64,000 bases of DNA from the NCBI RefSeq assembly GCF_013408535.1, contig NZ_JACBZA010000001.1:1302001-1366000 (forward strand), given 5' to 3'. A program made the position numbers and the translations under genes. Positions 1 to 7,404 of the stretch are shown piece by piece; positions within the stretch are counted from its first letter, which is position 1; every line of letters starts with the position of its first letter. This DNA is from Actinopolymorpha cephalotaxi (GTDB lineage Bacteria > Actinomycetota > Actinomycetes > Propionibacteriales > Actinopolymorphaceae). The notes under the pieces are model-generated. The model was not told where the DNA came from. It made no database searches and was given only the letters and a program-made list of their open reading frames with translations.

Positions 1-1128
1 CGTCGGCCCGAGTTCCGTGGAACGGAGCCCGGCCCCGGGCCGGACGGGCCGCTGCTGTCGGTCCGTGACCTGCACGTGCACTTCCGCCGGGGCAAGGAGG
101 TCCTGCGCGCGGTCGACGGCGTGAGCTTCGACCTGCACGCCGGCCGGGCGCTGGCGATCGTGGGGGAGAGCGGCAGCGGCAAGACGGTGACCGCCCGCAG
201 CCTGCTGCGGCTGCTGCCGCGCAACGCCCGGATCGCGGACGGGCAGGTGTGGTTCAACCACGCCGCCGGCGTGCGGGACGCCGATCACGCCGATCCGCAT
301 CCTGGCGGGGACCGCCCGGCCGGCCGTGGCCGGCGCGACCGGGGTGCGGCCGGCCCGCGCGACCTGCTGCGCCTCGGCGAGCGGGAGATGCGGAGAGTAC
401 GCGGACGCGACATCGGCATGGTGTTCCAGAACGCCATGGAGGCGATGAACCCCACCCTCACCCTCGAACGCCAGTTGACCGAACACCTGCTCTGGCACGG
501 GATCTGCGGCAAGGCGGAGGCGCGCGACCGCGCGGTGCGGGCGCTCGGCGACGTCGGCATCCCCGAACCCGAACGCCGGATCCGTACGTACCCCTTCCAG
601 CTGTCCGGCGGGATGCGCCAGCGGGCGATGATCGCGATGGCGATGCTCACCCAGCCGGCCCTGCTGATCGCCGACGAACCCACCACCGCCGTCGACGTGA
701 CCGTGCAGCGGCAGATCCTCGACCTGCTGGCGGAGGTGAAGAACCGCGGCACCGGCATCGTGATGATCACCCACGACCTCGGCGTCGCGCGGTACTTCTG
801 CGACGACGTGGTGGTGATGTACGCCGGGCGGGTGGTGGAGCGGGCGAGCACGCCGGAGCTGCTGGACTCACCGCGCCATCCGTACTCCGTCGGCCTGCTC
901 GGCTCGTGCGTGGAGATCGGCGACCGCGGCCGGCCGCTGACACCGATTCAGGGCGCCCCGCCCGACCTGGCCCGCCGGCCGCAGGGCTGCGCGTTCCATC
1001 CGCGGTGTGCGCAGGCCGAGGCACCGCGATGCCTCACCGACCAGCCGTTGCTTCCGCTCGTCAGCAGCGGTTCCGGTGGTACGGGTGGCCGGGAGGCCGC
1101 GTGCTGGAAGGTGGTGCCGGATGCCTGA
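1..1128 (+). CDS. Oligopeptide/oligosaccharide-type ABC transporter ATP-binding protein, DppD-like (5' partial)
   Basis: The reading frame is open from base 1, so the true start lies upstream; the first in-window GTG (76) would cut into the first beta strand (PLLSVRDLHVHF). It is an ATPase of a peptide/nickel/oligosaccharide (PepT family) importer, acting on the cytoplasmic face. Visible: Walker A GESGSGKT (codons 55-62), Q-loop VFQNAMEAMNP, signature LSGGMRQR (about codon 201), Walker B LLIADEP, H-loop MITHDLG, and a C-terminal oligo_HPY motif (CAFHPRC near the end). An Ala/Gly/Arg/Asp-rich insertion of about 33 residues (codons 87-119) sits between Walker A and the Q-loop, where family members are usually compact. 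The stop overlaps the next ATPase gene by 8 bp, so the two are translated together. Substrate unknown; neighbouring glycan enzymes suggest oligosaccharides. Confidence 0.9.
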   Translation, partial: RRPEFRGTEPGPGPDGPLLSVRDLHVHFRRGKEVLRAVDGVSFDLHAGRALAIVGESGSGKTVTARSLLRLLPRNARIADGQVWFNHAAGVRDADHADPHPGGDRPAGRGRRDRGAAGPRDLLRLGEREMRRVRGRDIGMVFQNAMEAMNPTLTLERQLTEHLLWHGICGKAEARDRAVRALGDVGIPEPERRIRTYPFQLSGGMRQRAMIAMAMLTQPALLIADEPTTAVDVTVQRQILDLLAEVKNRGTGIVMITHDLGVARYFCDDVVVMYAGRVVERASTPELLDSPRHPYSVGLLGSCVEIGDRGRPLTPIQGAPPDLARRPQGCAFHPRCAQAEAPRCLTDQPLLPLVSSGSGGTGGREAACWKVVPDA

Positions 1129-1897
1129 GAACGTACTGGTGCGGGCGGAGAACCTCGGCAAGACGTTCTCCACCCCGGCCGGCGACGTGGTCGCCGTCGA
1201 CGACGTGTCCTTCGACGTCGTACGCGGTGAGACGCTCGGCCTGGTGGGGGAGAGCGGCAGCGGCAAGTCGACCGTGGCCAGGTTGCTGATGTGGCTGCAG
1301 GAGCCGACGTCGGGCCGGGTGGTGTTCGACGGCACCGACCTGGCGGCGGTCCCCGGCCGGGACCTGCACACCGTCCGGCGGCGGATGCAGATGGTGTTCC
1401 AGAACCCCTACGGTTCACTGCTCCCGCACTACACCGCGGCCGGCAACGTCGCCGAGCCGCTGCGCCTGCACCGCATCGGCGACAAGGACAGCCGGCGTGC
1501 ACGGGCGAAGGAACTGCTGGACCTGGTGGGTGTCAACCCGCGCTTTGCGGACCTGTATCCCCGGCAGTTCTCCGGCGGCCAGCAGCAGCGCATCGCGATC
1601 GCCCGCGCCCTGGCGCTCGAACCCGAGCTGCTGGTCTGCGACGAACCCACGTCCGCACTCGACGTCTCCATCCAGGCGCAGATCCTCAACCTGCTCGACG
1701 ATCTGCGCGAACGCCTCGGCCTGACCTGCCTGTTCATCTCGCACAACCTCGCGGTGGTGGAACGCCTCGCCAACCGGGTCGCGGTGATGCGGCAGGGACA
1801 CATCGTCGAGCTCGCGCCGACCGAGGAACTCTTCCGTACGCCGCAAGACCCCTACACCCGTGCCCTGCTGGGCGCGGTCCTGCCCGTCCGCGGATAA
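1121..1897 (+). CDS. ABC transporter ATP-binding protein, DppF/OppF-like (short form)
   Basis: Second ATPase of the same importer. The ATG at 1121 gives 258 residues beginning MPENVLVRAENLGKTF, and overlaps the DppD-like stop by 8 bp. Walker A GESGSGKS is at residues 43-50, followed by Q-loop VFQNPYGSLLP, signature FSGGQQQR (Phe in place of the usual Leu), Walker B LLVCDEPTSALD and H-loop FISHNLA. Usual DppF proteins are about 320-330 residues with a C-terminal oligo_HPY domain; this one stops right after the core (LLGAVLPVRG), so that domain is absent. The permease and binding-protein genes are presumably left of the window. Confidence 0.9.
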   Translation: MPENVLVRAENLGKTFSTPAGDVVAVDDVSFDVVRGETLGLVGESGSGKSTVARLLMWLQEPTSGRVVFDGTDLAAVPGRDLHTVRRRMQMVFQNPYGSLLPHYTAAGNVAEPLRLHRIGDKDSRRARAKELLDLVGVNPRFADLYPRQFSGGQQQRIAIARALALEPELLVCDEPTSALDVSIQAQILNLLDDLRERLGLTCLFISHNLAVVERLANRVAVMRQGHIVELAPTEELFRTPQDPYTRALLGAVLPVRG

Positions 1898-1954
1898 CCC
1901 GCACTGTCCGGTCGCCGAGGAAACTCCTCGCGTACCGGCGAAGGAGGAAGTCAC

Positions 1955-3499
1955 GTGAGTGGCACCAGTCCCGTCGCGGTAGTGCTCGACCCGGAGCTTC
2001 GGGCCGCCGCGCATGCCCGGAACGAGAACGCGTGGTGGCTCTACTCCACCGAGGTCCTGGACCACCTGCGGGTGCCGTACGACGTCATCCGGCCCGACGA
2101 GGCGGACGCCCGGCTGGCGGCCGGCGGCACCGTGCTGGTGCACCCGGCGCAGGGCCGGATCGTCGGGCCGGCGGGGGAGACGGCGTTCCCGGCCGACCTG
2201 TGGGAACGCATCGTCACCATCCAGCAGGGCACCCCGGTGCACGAGGACGGGCCGCCCGCGCCGGACGGCTCGTGCCCGGTCGACGACGGGGTGCTCAAGT
2301 GCGACGACGGCCTCGCGCTGTCCTACGACGAGGACCGGATCGTGCCGCCGGGAGAGCCCGCCCTGCGAGGTGCGTTCTCCCACACGTACCCCCCGCCTGC
2401 CGCCGCGCCGATGTTCCACCAGGCCAAGGCGGACCGGTTGCGGCTGGACTTCCTCGGGCTGCTGTTCGACGCGGCCGACGCGGCCGGGATCGCCGTGCCG
2501 TGGCTGCACTACTGGCCGGCCGGCGTCCCCGCGGTGGCACACATGTCGCACGACTCCGACGGCAACGACTCCGAGGCCGCGCTGAGCGCGCTGGACGTGT
2601 TCGACGAGGCCGGCGTGCACGTGACCTGGTGCCACTGCTTCCCGGGCGGCTACCGGCCGGACGTGGTCGCGGAGATCGGTGCCCGTGGCCACGAGCAGGC
2701 GCTGCACTACAACGCGATGGGTGACGCCGACATCGCCTCCTGGGGCTGGCCGCAGTTGCGCGCGCAGTACGCCTGGGCGCAGGCGCTGACCGGCCGCGAG
2801 GACATCGTCTCGAACAAGAACCACTACACCCGGTGGGAGGGCTGGGACGAGTTCTTCCTGTGGTGTGAGCGGATCGGCATCCGGATCGACGAGTCGCGCG
2901 GGCCGAGCAAGCAGGGCAACGTCGGATTCCCGTTCGGGTCCTGCCACCTGAGCTTCCCGATCGCCGGCGTACGCGAGCACAACCGCCGGATCGACGTCCT
3001 CGAACTCCCGCTGCACACCCAGGACCTCGCCTGGGCAGGCCACACCGCCATCCGGGACGTCATCCTGGCCGAGGCGCTGGAGGTGCACGGCGTCGCGCAC
3101 TTCCTGTTCCACGCCGCGCACCTGCACACCAAGCCCGACGTGGCGCAGGCCTGCCGCGAGGTGGCGGCGGAGGCCCGGCGGCTCGGCATGCAGTGGTGGA
3201 CCGCCGAACAGCTCAACGACTGGGAGCGTGCCCGGCGCGAGGTACGCGTCGCCGTCGAACCCGGGGCCGGCAGCGGTGAGCTGCGGGTCGAGGTCACCGC
3301 GACCACCGCGGTGAAGGGTGCGGGCGTACTGCTCGCCGTCCCGGGACTGGGCGGTTCCGGCGCCCCGGCTCGGGTCCTCACCGGCGACGCGACCTGCGCC
3401 GTGGTGACCCGGCACGGCCGCCGGCTGCTCGAGCTTTCCGCCGACCTGCCGGCCGGCACGTCGGTGTTCACCGTCACCACCGCGGGCCTGCCCGGCTGA
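1955..3499 (+). CDS. Polysaccharide-deacetylase-fold (NodB-like) protein, function unknown
   Basis: A 514-residue protein, GTG start at 1955 with a strong SD (AAGGAGGA, 1941-1948). There is no signal peptide, so it is probably cytoplasmic. The N-terminal ~180 residues look like a glutamine-amidotransferase-like Rossmann or 'beta-galactosidase trimerisation'-type domain (LYSTEVLDHLRVPYDVI). The middle carries a NodB-type metal motif, SHDSDGND (His199/Asp200 region), then a barrel with HVTWCHCF and a later HDxxH-like stretch. The C-terminal ~90 residues look like a small beta domain. It sits 57 nt after the ABC ATPase and 38 nt before a Tat-exported protein, suggesting one transcription unit for glycan processing. 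The family assignment rests on one motif and fold pattern only. Confidence 0.6.
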   Translation: MSGTSPVAVVLDPELRAAAHARNENAWWLYSTEVLDHLRVPYDVIRPDEADARLAAGGTVLVHPAQGRIVGPAGETAFPADLWERIVTIQQGTPVHEDGPPAPDGSCPVDDGVLKCDDGLALSYDEDRIVPPGEPALRGAFSHTYPPPAAAPMFHQAKADRLRLDFLGLLFDAADAAGIAVPWLHYWPAGVPAVAHMSHDSDGNDSEAALSALDVFDEAGVHVTWCHCFPGGYRPDVVAEIGARGHEQALHYNAMGDADIASWGWPQLRAQYAWAQALTGREDIVSNKNHYTRWEGWDEFFLWCERIGIRIDESRGPSKQGNVGFPFGSCHLSFPIAGVREHNRRIDVLELPLHTQDLAWAGHTAIRDVILAEALEVHGVAHFLFHAAHLHTKPDVAQACREVAAEARRLGMQWWTAEQLNDWERARREVRVAVEPGAGSGELRVEVTATTAVKGAGVLLAVPGLGGSGAPARVLTGDATCAVVTRHGRRLLELSADLPAGTSVFTVTTAGLPG

Positions 3500-3537
3500 A
3501 CGCCGGCCGCTCCGGCCGGCCCGACTGAGGAGGAACC

Positions 3538-5142
3538 ATGAGCAGTGGGCAACTCGGACGCCGGACCTTCCTGCGCAGGTGCGGCACCTCCGCGTTGGTG
3601 CTCGGCGCGGCGGGAATGGGCGGGGTCGGCGTGCCGGCCCTCGCGCCGGGCCGCCGCGCCTTTGCGGCGACGACGTACGACTACACGGCCCGGGAGACGT
3701 ACGACGTCTTCGACCGCACCTTCCACGAGAGCGGAGGAGCCGGGCAGCCGGACCAGCCGAACGACGCCGGCGGCCTGGCGTGGGGTCAGTCGTACGTGCT
3801 GGCGAGTTTCCTGCGGATGTACGACGCCTACCGCGACACCTACTACCTCGACCGGTTCGTGCACAACGCGGACCTGGTGCTCGCCAACCGCGACAGCGAG
3901 CGCGGCGTCACCGACTACGCCGGACGGTCCCGGCCGGCGTGGCGGGCGGCGAACCCCTACACGGTGGGGATCGCCCGGCTCTCCGGGGCCGGTGGTGTGC
4001 CGGTGCTGGAGGTACGCAGTGCGCTGGCCAACGCCGACCGGGCGACCGCGACCGTGCGGGCCGGTGAGGGCGGACGGTTCACCCTCGCGGTGACGAACGC
4101 GCAGTACGCCCGGACCGACACGTTCACCGACGTGACCATGGACCCGGCCAGTCCCGACTACGTTGTCACCAGGGTGTACGACGCGTACCCCACCGGCACG
4201 ATGGTGACCGTGCGGGACCTGCGTCCTGCGCCCGCGGCGGGTGACCCGCCGGCGCCGGGCGACACCGCCCTCGCCTCCGCGCCGGTCGTGTTCGCCGTGC
4301 ACACCGGGATGATCAGCTATCCGCTGGCGTGGTTCGCCGCCACCGTGCTCACCGACGCGCGCCTGCGCAGCGATCCGCGGTACCGCCGCAAGGCGGAGGA
4401 GTACGCCGCGGCCGCTCGGGACGCGGCCGCTGTGCACGACGAGGAGTGGCGGGACGGGCCCGACGGCACCGGATGGTTCCAGTGGCCCAAGGGCATGCCG
4501 CTCCCGTACGACGGCACCATCGCACCCATCAACCAGAGTGTCGCGCTCGGCCGCACCTACCTCGCGCTCGCGGAGGTGTCCCGGGACGGGACCTACCGCG
4601 ATCGGGCGAGCCGGCTGGCCAGGATGTTCGCCGCGCAACTTGAGGTTGACAGCGGCGGCGCGGCGACCTGGCACTACTGGCCGACCACCAGCCGGATGTA
4701 CGACGGCTACGCCAAGACCGGTGATCCCGCCACGGACGTGTCGATCTACACCCCGGCGTACGGGTCGGCCGGCCGCGGCGCCCAGCAGTACGAGGACGTG
4801 AGCCACGGCGCGATCGAGGTGGACTTCGCGGTCCGGGCGTTCCGGTCCGGGGTCGTCTTCCGCGGTGCCGACCTGGCGGCGCTGGCCGCGACGTACACCC
4901 GCAACCTCGCCACCACGACAGCCGAGGGCATCGCCACCACGAACACCCGCGTCGACGGCGGCGGCGGGCTCGCCGCGTCCGGGCAGTACCTCCAGGCACC
5001 CCGGTGGATGGCGGTCGCGTGGTGGGACGAGCGGGTGTTCGCCCATTCGCGGGCGATCTACGACGACCACCAGGTCCAGCCCGGGTCCGGGTCCGGCCTG
5101 CTGAACGTCGCCAACCTCAACTGGTACGCCCGCCGCGGCTGA
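3538..5142 (+). CDS. Tat-exported alpha/alpha-toroid protein, possible glycan-active enzyme
   Basis: A 534-residue protein with a clear twin-arginine signal: RRTFLRR (residues 8-14), an Ala/Gly/Leu core and a cleavage site near AFA-AT (43-44). SD GAGGAGGAA precedes ATG 3538. The mature part has repeated paired helices with aromatic/acidic patches (LAWGQSYVLASFLRMYDAY, PINQSVALGRTYLALAEV), typical of (alpha/alpha)6 toroids found in glycoside hydrolases, polysaccharide lyases and C5-epimerase C-terminal domains. A beta-rich insert lies at about residues 150-240. Its location beside importer and lyase genes fits extracellular glycan processing. I cannot assign a GH/PL family. Confidence 0.55.
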   Translation: MSSGQLGRRTFLRRCGTSALVLGAAGMGGVGVPALAPGRRAFAATTYDYTARETYDVFDRTFHESGGAGQPDQPNDAGGLAWGQSYVLASFLRMYDAYRDTYYLDRFVHNADLVLANRDSERGVTDYAGRSRPAWRAANPYTVGIARLSGAGGVPVLEVRSALANADRATATVRAGEGGRFTLAVTNAQYARTDTFTDVTMDPASPDYVVTRVYDAYPTGTMVTVRDLRPAPAAGDPPAPGDTALASAPVVFAVHTGMISYPLAWFAATVLTDARLRSDPRYRRKAEEYAAAARDAAAVHDEEWRDGPDGTGWFQWPKGMPLPYDGTIAPINQSVALGRTYLALAEVSRDGTYRDRASRLARMFAAQLEVDSGGAATWHYWPTTSRMYDGYAKTGDPATDVSIYTPAYGSAGRGAQQYEDVSHGAIEVDFAVRAFRSGVVFRGADLAALAATYTRNLATTTAEGIATTNTRVDGGGGLAASGQYLQAPRWMAVAWWDERVFAHSRAIYDDHQVQPGSGSGLLNVANLNWYARRG

Positions 5143-5151
5143 GCGGCACTG

Positions 5152-5658
5152 TCAGTCCTCCTGGCCCGAACGAGCTCGTCGGGTGCGCTGGATCGCCTCG
5201 TCGACCGCCGTGAGGTTTCCCTCCTCCCAGCGACGCTCGGTCTCGATGCCTTCGATGCGCCATCCGTCGGAGGTTCGGCGCAGATGGTTGGTGTAGATGG
5301 CACGCAGCAGATAGAACTCGCCGTTCGGGGAGCCCTGGATCAGGTGCTGGGCGTACATCGCCGACACGCAGGTGGCTCGATCGGGATCCGCGGCGTCGAA
5401 CGTGATGACGTGGTTGGTGCTCAGGTGTTGGGTCAGCGTGAACCCGTCGAGCGCCTCCGAGATCAGCGCGACCAGCTCCGCGCGGCTGGTCGAGCTGGCG
5501 GGCCGGCCGTCGCGGTACTCCGTCAGCACCGGGTCGGTGAAGCAGCGGGTGAAGGTCGCCCAGTCCCTGCGGTCGACGTTCAGGCAGTAGTTCACCACGG
5601 TCTCACTGATGGCGGCCCGGTCCTCGAGCCGCCGGACCCGGGTGGCGAGATCGTCCAT
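5152..5658 (-). CDS. SnoaL-like / NTF2-fold protein
   Basis: A 168-residue protein of the nuclear-transport-factor-2 superfamily (SnoaL_4-like). The N-terminal helix RLEDRAAISETVVNYCLNVDRRDW is followed by FTDPVLTEYRDG and the curved sheet segments with TNHVITFD and GWRIEGIETERRWEEG. Such proteins are small hydrolases, isomerases or binding proteins; no substrate can be read from the sequence. It converges with the 3538-5142 gene (9-nt gap). A tandem array of 43-bp repeats begins 37 nt upstream of its start codon and could affect its transcription. Confidence 0.8.
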   Translation of the reverse strand: MDDLATRVRRLEDRAAISETVVNYCLNVDRRDWATFTRCFTDPVLTEYRDGRPASSTSRAELVALISEALDGFTLTQHLSTNHVITFDAADPDRATCVSAMYAQHLIQGSPNGEFYLLRAIYTNHLRRTSDGWRIEGIETERRWEEGNLTAVDEAIQRTRRARSGQED

Positions 5659-5695
5659 GGCCGGCCCTCCCAGGGGCTTTCTGAAGCTGTAGAAG

Positions 5696-5886
5696 ACAGT
5701 AGGGCCGCCGACCGCAGTTGGCCCACGGCGCTGCAGAAACAGTAGGGCCGTCGGCCGCAGTTGGCCCGCGAAGCTTGGAAAGACAGTAGGGCCGTCGGCC
5801 GCAGTTGGCGCACGGCTGGCGGAAACAGTAGGGCCGCCGACCGCAGTTGGCCCACGGCGCTGCAGAAACAGTAGGGCCGTCGGCCC
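5696..5886. repeat. Tandem array, 4.4 copies of a 43-bp unit
   Basis: Units start at 5696, 5739, 5783, 5825 and 5868 (periods 43, 44, 42, 43). Each begins ACAGTAGGGCCGYCGRCC and continues GCAGTTGGC, followed by a more variable 15-17 nt. Copies 1 and 4 are identical over 43 bp, and copies 2 and 5 start identically, so a three-unit block (129 bp) was probably duplicated. Copies 2, 3 and 5 contain a short palindrome GGCCGTCGGCC. Not coding, not CRISPR. Confidence 0.9.
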
Positions 5887-5896
5887 ACCCCGCGGA

Positions 5897-5913
5897 GGTC
5901 GGCGGCCCTACTG
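5897..5913. repeat. Inverted copy of the 43-bp array core
   Basis: GGTCGGCGGCCCTACTG is the exact reverse complement of the core of array copies 1 and 4 (5697-5713). With copy 5 (5869 onward) it can fold into a hairpin with one mismatch around a short GC-rich loop. Confidence 0.75.
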
Positions 5914-5969
5914 CGTTACCGAGCCTACGACGTGTGTCCCACGGCTCGTCTCCGACCCGCGCTCTGCCG

Positions 5970-6017
5970 AAGTGTGGAGACTTACGGGGCCTATAGCACC
6001 CGTAAGTCTCCACACTT
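5970..6017. repeat. Perfect 19-bp inverted repeat (hairpin, family B)
   Basis: Arms AAGTGTGGAGACTTACGGG (5970-5988) and its exact complement (5999-6017) flank a 10-nt AT-richer loop. It lies 79 nt downstream of the DegT gene stop on the minus strand and could terminate that transcript, although no T-run follows. Its arm resembles the AGTGTGAAGACCT arms at 24909 and 24983. Confidence 0.8.
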
Positions 6018-6095
6018 CCCCGAGTGTCCGAGGGGTGGATGCCCGGCGACCCCGACACGCAGGACGGACGCCGGGCACCGGCCGAGCCCCACCGG

Positions 6096-7307
6096 TCAGA
6101 GCGTGTCGGCCTCGCCGAGGACCTTGCGCACCGCCGAGGCGATGTCGCGTACGTCGTCCTCGGTGCCGAGCAAAGCCTGCTGCGGCAGCCACACCGTGTC
6201 GGCGGCCACCAGATCGGCACCCGGCACCAGCGGCGGCTCGGCGTACGGGAGGTCGAGCCGTTTGGTGAGCGCGGCGATCTCCTCCCGCAGGGCGTTGTTG
6301 CGGTGCAGTCCGACGTAACCGCCCGAGCAGGGGATGCCCTCGGCGGCCAGCGCCTGCACGAACGCGTCCCGCTTCCCGGCCGCACCCAGCGCGGGCAGCC
6401 GCATCAGGAACAGGTGCCACCCGTGTGCGGTGACGTTCGGATCCCGCGAGGGAAGCGACACGCCCTCCACCTCACCCAGCAGCGACCCGAGCAACCGCGC
6501 GTTGACGTCCCGCGTCGTCTGCGTCCCTGGGTGGTCGCGCAGCTGCCCGGCCAGGATCGCCGCCTGGAACTCCGTCAGCCGCAGGTTGTAGCCCAGGTGC
6601 TCGTGTTGGTACCACCCGCCGCCGCGAACCCGGCCGACGTTGACGAGCGCGTACAGGTGTTCGGCCAGCCGGTCGTCGTTGGTCACCACGGCGCCGCCCT
6701 CGCCGGCACTCATGTTCTTCGACGTCTGGAAGCTGAACGTCCCGAGGTCGCCGAGCGCGCCGACACGACGGCCGCGCCACTCCGCGCCGTGGGCCTGCGC
6801 GGCGTCCTCGATGATCGCCACGCCGTGCTCGCGGCCGAGTGCGGCGAACGCGTCGAGGTCGCACGGCCGGCCGGCGATGTGCACCGGCATCACCGCCCGG
6901 GTGCGCGGGGTGATCGCGGCCGCGGCCGCCGCCGGGTCGAGCAGGTGGGTGGCCGGGTCGACGTCGGCGAACACCGGGACCGCGCCGACGAGCACCACGG
7001 CCGCCGCGCTGGCGATGAAGGTGTACGGCGGAACGACCACCTCGTCGCCGATCCCGACCCCGGCCGCACGCAGCGCGGCGACCAGCGCCAGGGTTCCGTT
7101 GCTCACGCAGATGCAGTGCGCCGCCTGCTGGTACGCCGCGAAGTCGCGTTCGAACGCGGCCACCCGGTCGCCGTGCGTGCTGCCCCACCTGCCGGACTCC
7201 AGGACGTCGAGCAGTTCGGCGCCCACCTGCTGGTCGGCGCGAGGCCAGGCGGGGAACGGTTGGGTACGGACGGGAGTGCCGCCCCGGAGGGCGAGCGTGC
7301 TGGCCAT
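6096..7307 (-). CDS. DegT/DnrJ/EryC1/StrS-family PLP aminotransferase
   Basis: A 403-residue fold-type I PLP enzyme that transaminates keto-sugars or cyclitols. The chosen ATG at 7307 (MASTLALRGGTPVRT) has GAGGTG 10 nt upstream; an in-frame GTG four codons earlier is possible. Key residues: SNGTLAL phosphate-binding loop (69-75), PPYTF (93-97), IIEDAAQAHGA with the pyridine-binding Asp168, and catalytic Lys197 in FSFQTSKNMSAGEGG. The LRGGTPVR start is common in StsC/AHBA-synthase-like members. It runs in the same direction as the heparinase-family gene upstream (97-nt gap) and has a paralogue just beyond it at 10862. The specific sugar is unknown. Confidence 0.9.
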   Translation of the reverse strand: MASTLALRGGTPVRTQPFPAWPRADQQVGAELLDVLESGRWGSTHGDRVAAFERDFAAYQQAAHCICVSNGTLALVAALRAAGVGIGDEVVVPPYTFIASAAAVVLVGAVPVFADVDPATHLLDPAAAAAAITPRTRAVMPVHIAGRPCDLDAFAALGREHGVAIIEDAAQAHGAEWRGRRVGALGDLGTFSFQTSKNMSAGEGGAVVTNDDRLAEHLYALVNVGRVRGGGWYQHEHLGYNLRLTEFQAAILAGQLRDHPGTQTTRDVNARLLGSLLGEVEGVSLPSRDPNVTAHGWHLFLMRLPALGAAGKRDAFVQALAAEGIPCSGGYVGLHRNNALREEIAALTKRLDLPYAEPPLVPGADLVAADTVWLPQQALLGTEDDVRDIASAVRKVLGEADTL

Positions 7308-7404
7308 GAGTGCGGTCACCTCGTGTGGTTCGGCGTCTGAATCGACGTGTGGTTCGGCGAGTGGGCTGGCGGTGGAACGGTAGGCGGAACGGCGTGGCGG
7401 ACGG

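Larger units (their letters stand above)
5659..6095. other. Gene-free stretch holding a repeat array and a long hairpin
   Basis: No credible gene is seen here. Frames read through the array give Cys/Arg/Pro-rich repeats whose 43-44 bp period is not a multiple of three. The stretch holds the tandem array (5696-5886), an inverted copy of its core (5897-5913) and a perfect 19-bp inverted repeat (5970-6017), between the end of the DegT aminotransferase gene and the start of the SnoaL-like gene, both on the minus strand. Confidence 0.8.

Noticed and set aside
259-357. Frameshift pair in the first ABC ATPase
   Set aside because: The frame is intact on both sides and the inserted residues are in the same frame as all motifs; nothing requires a shift.
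1415-5070. Long minus-strand frames (666 and 748 codons)
   Set aside because: They mirror the ABC ATPase, deacetylase-like and toroid-protein genes, which have SDs, coupled starts and recognisable domains.
5696-5886. CRISPR-like array
   Set aside because: Units are only 42-44 bp, the would-be spacers are similar or identical to each other (copies 1 and 4), there are too few units, and no cas genes are in the window.
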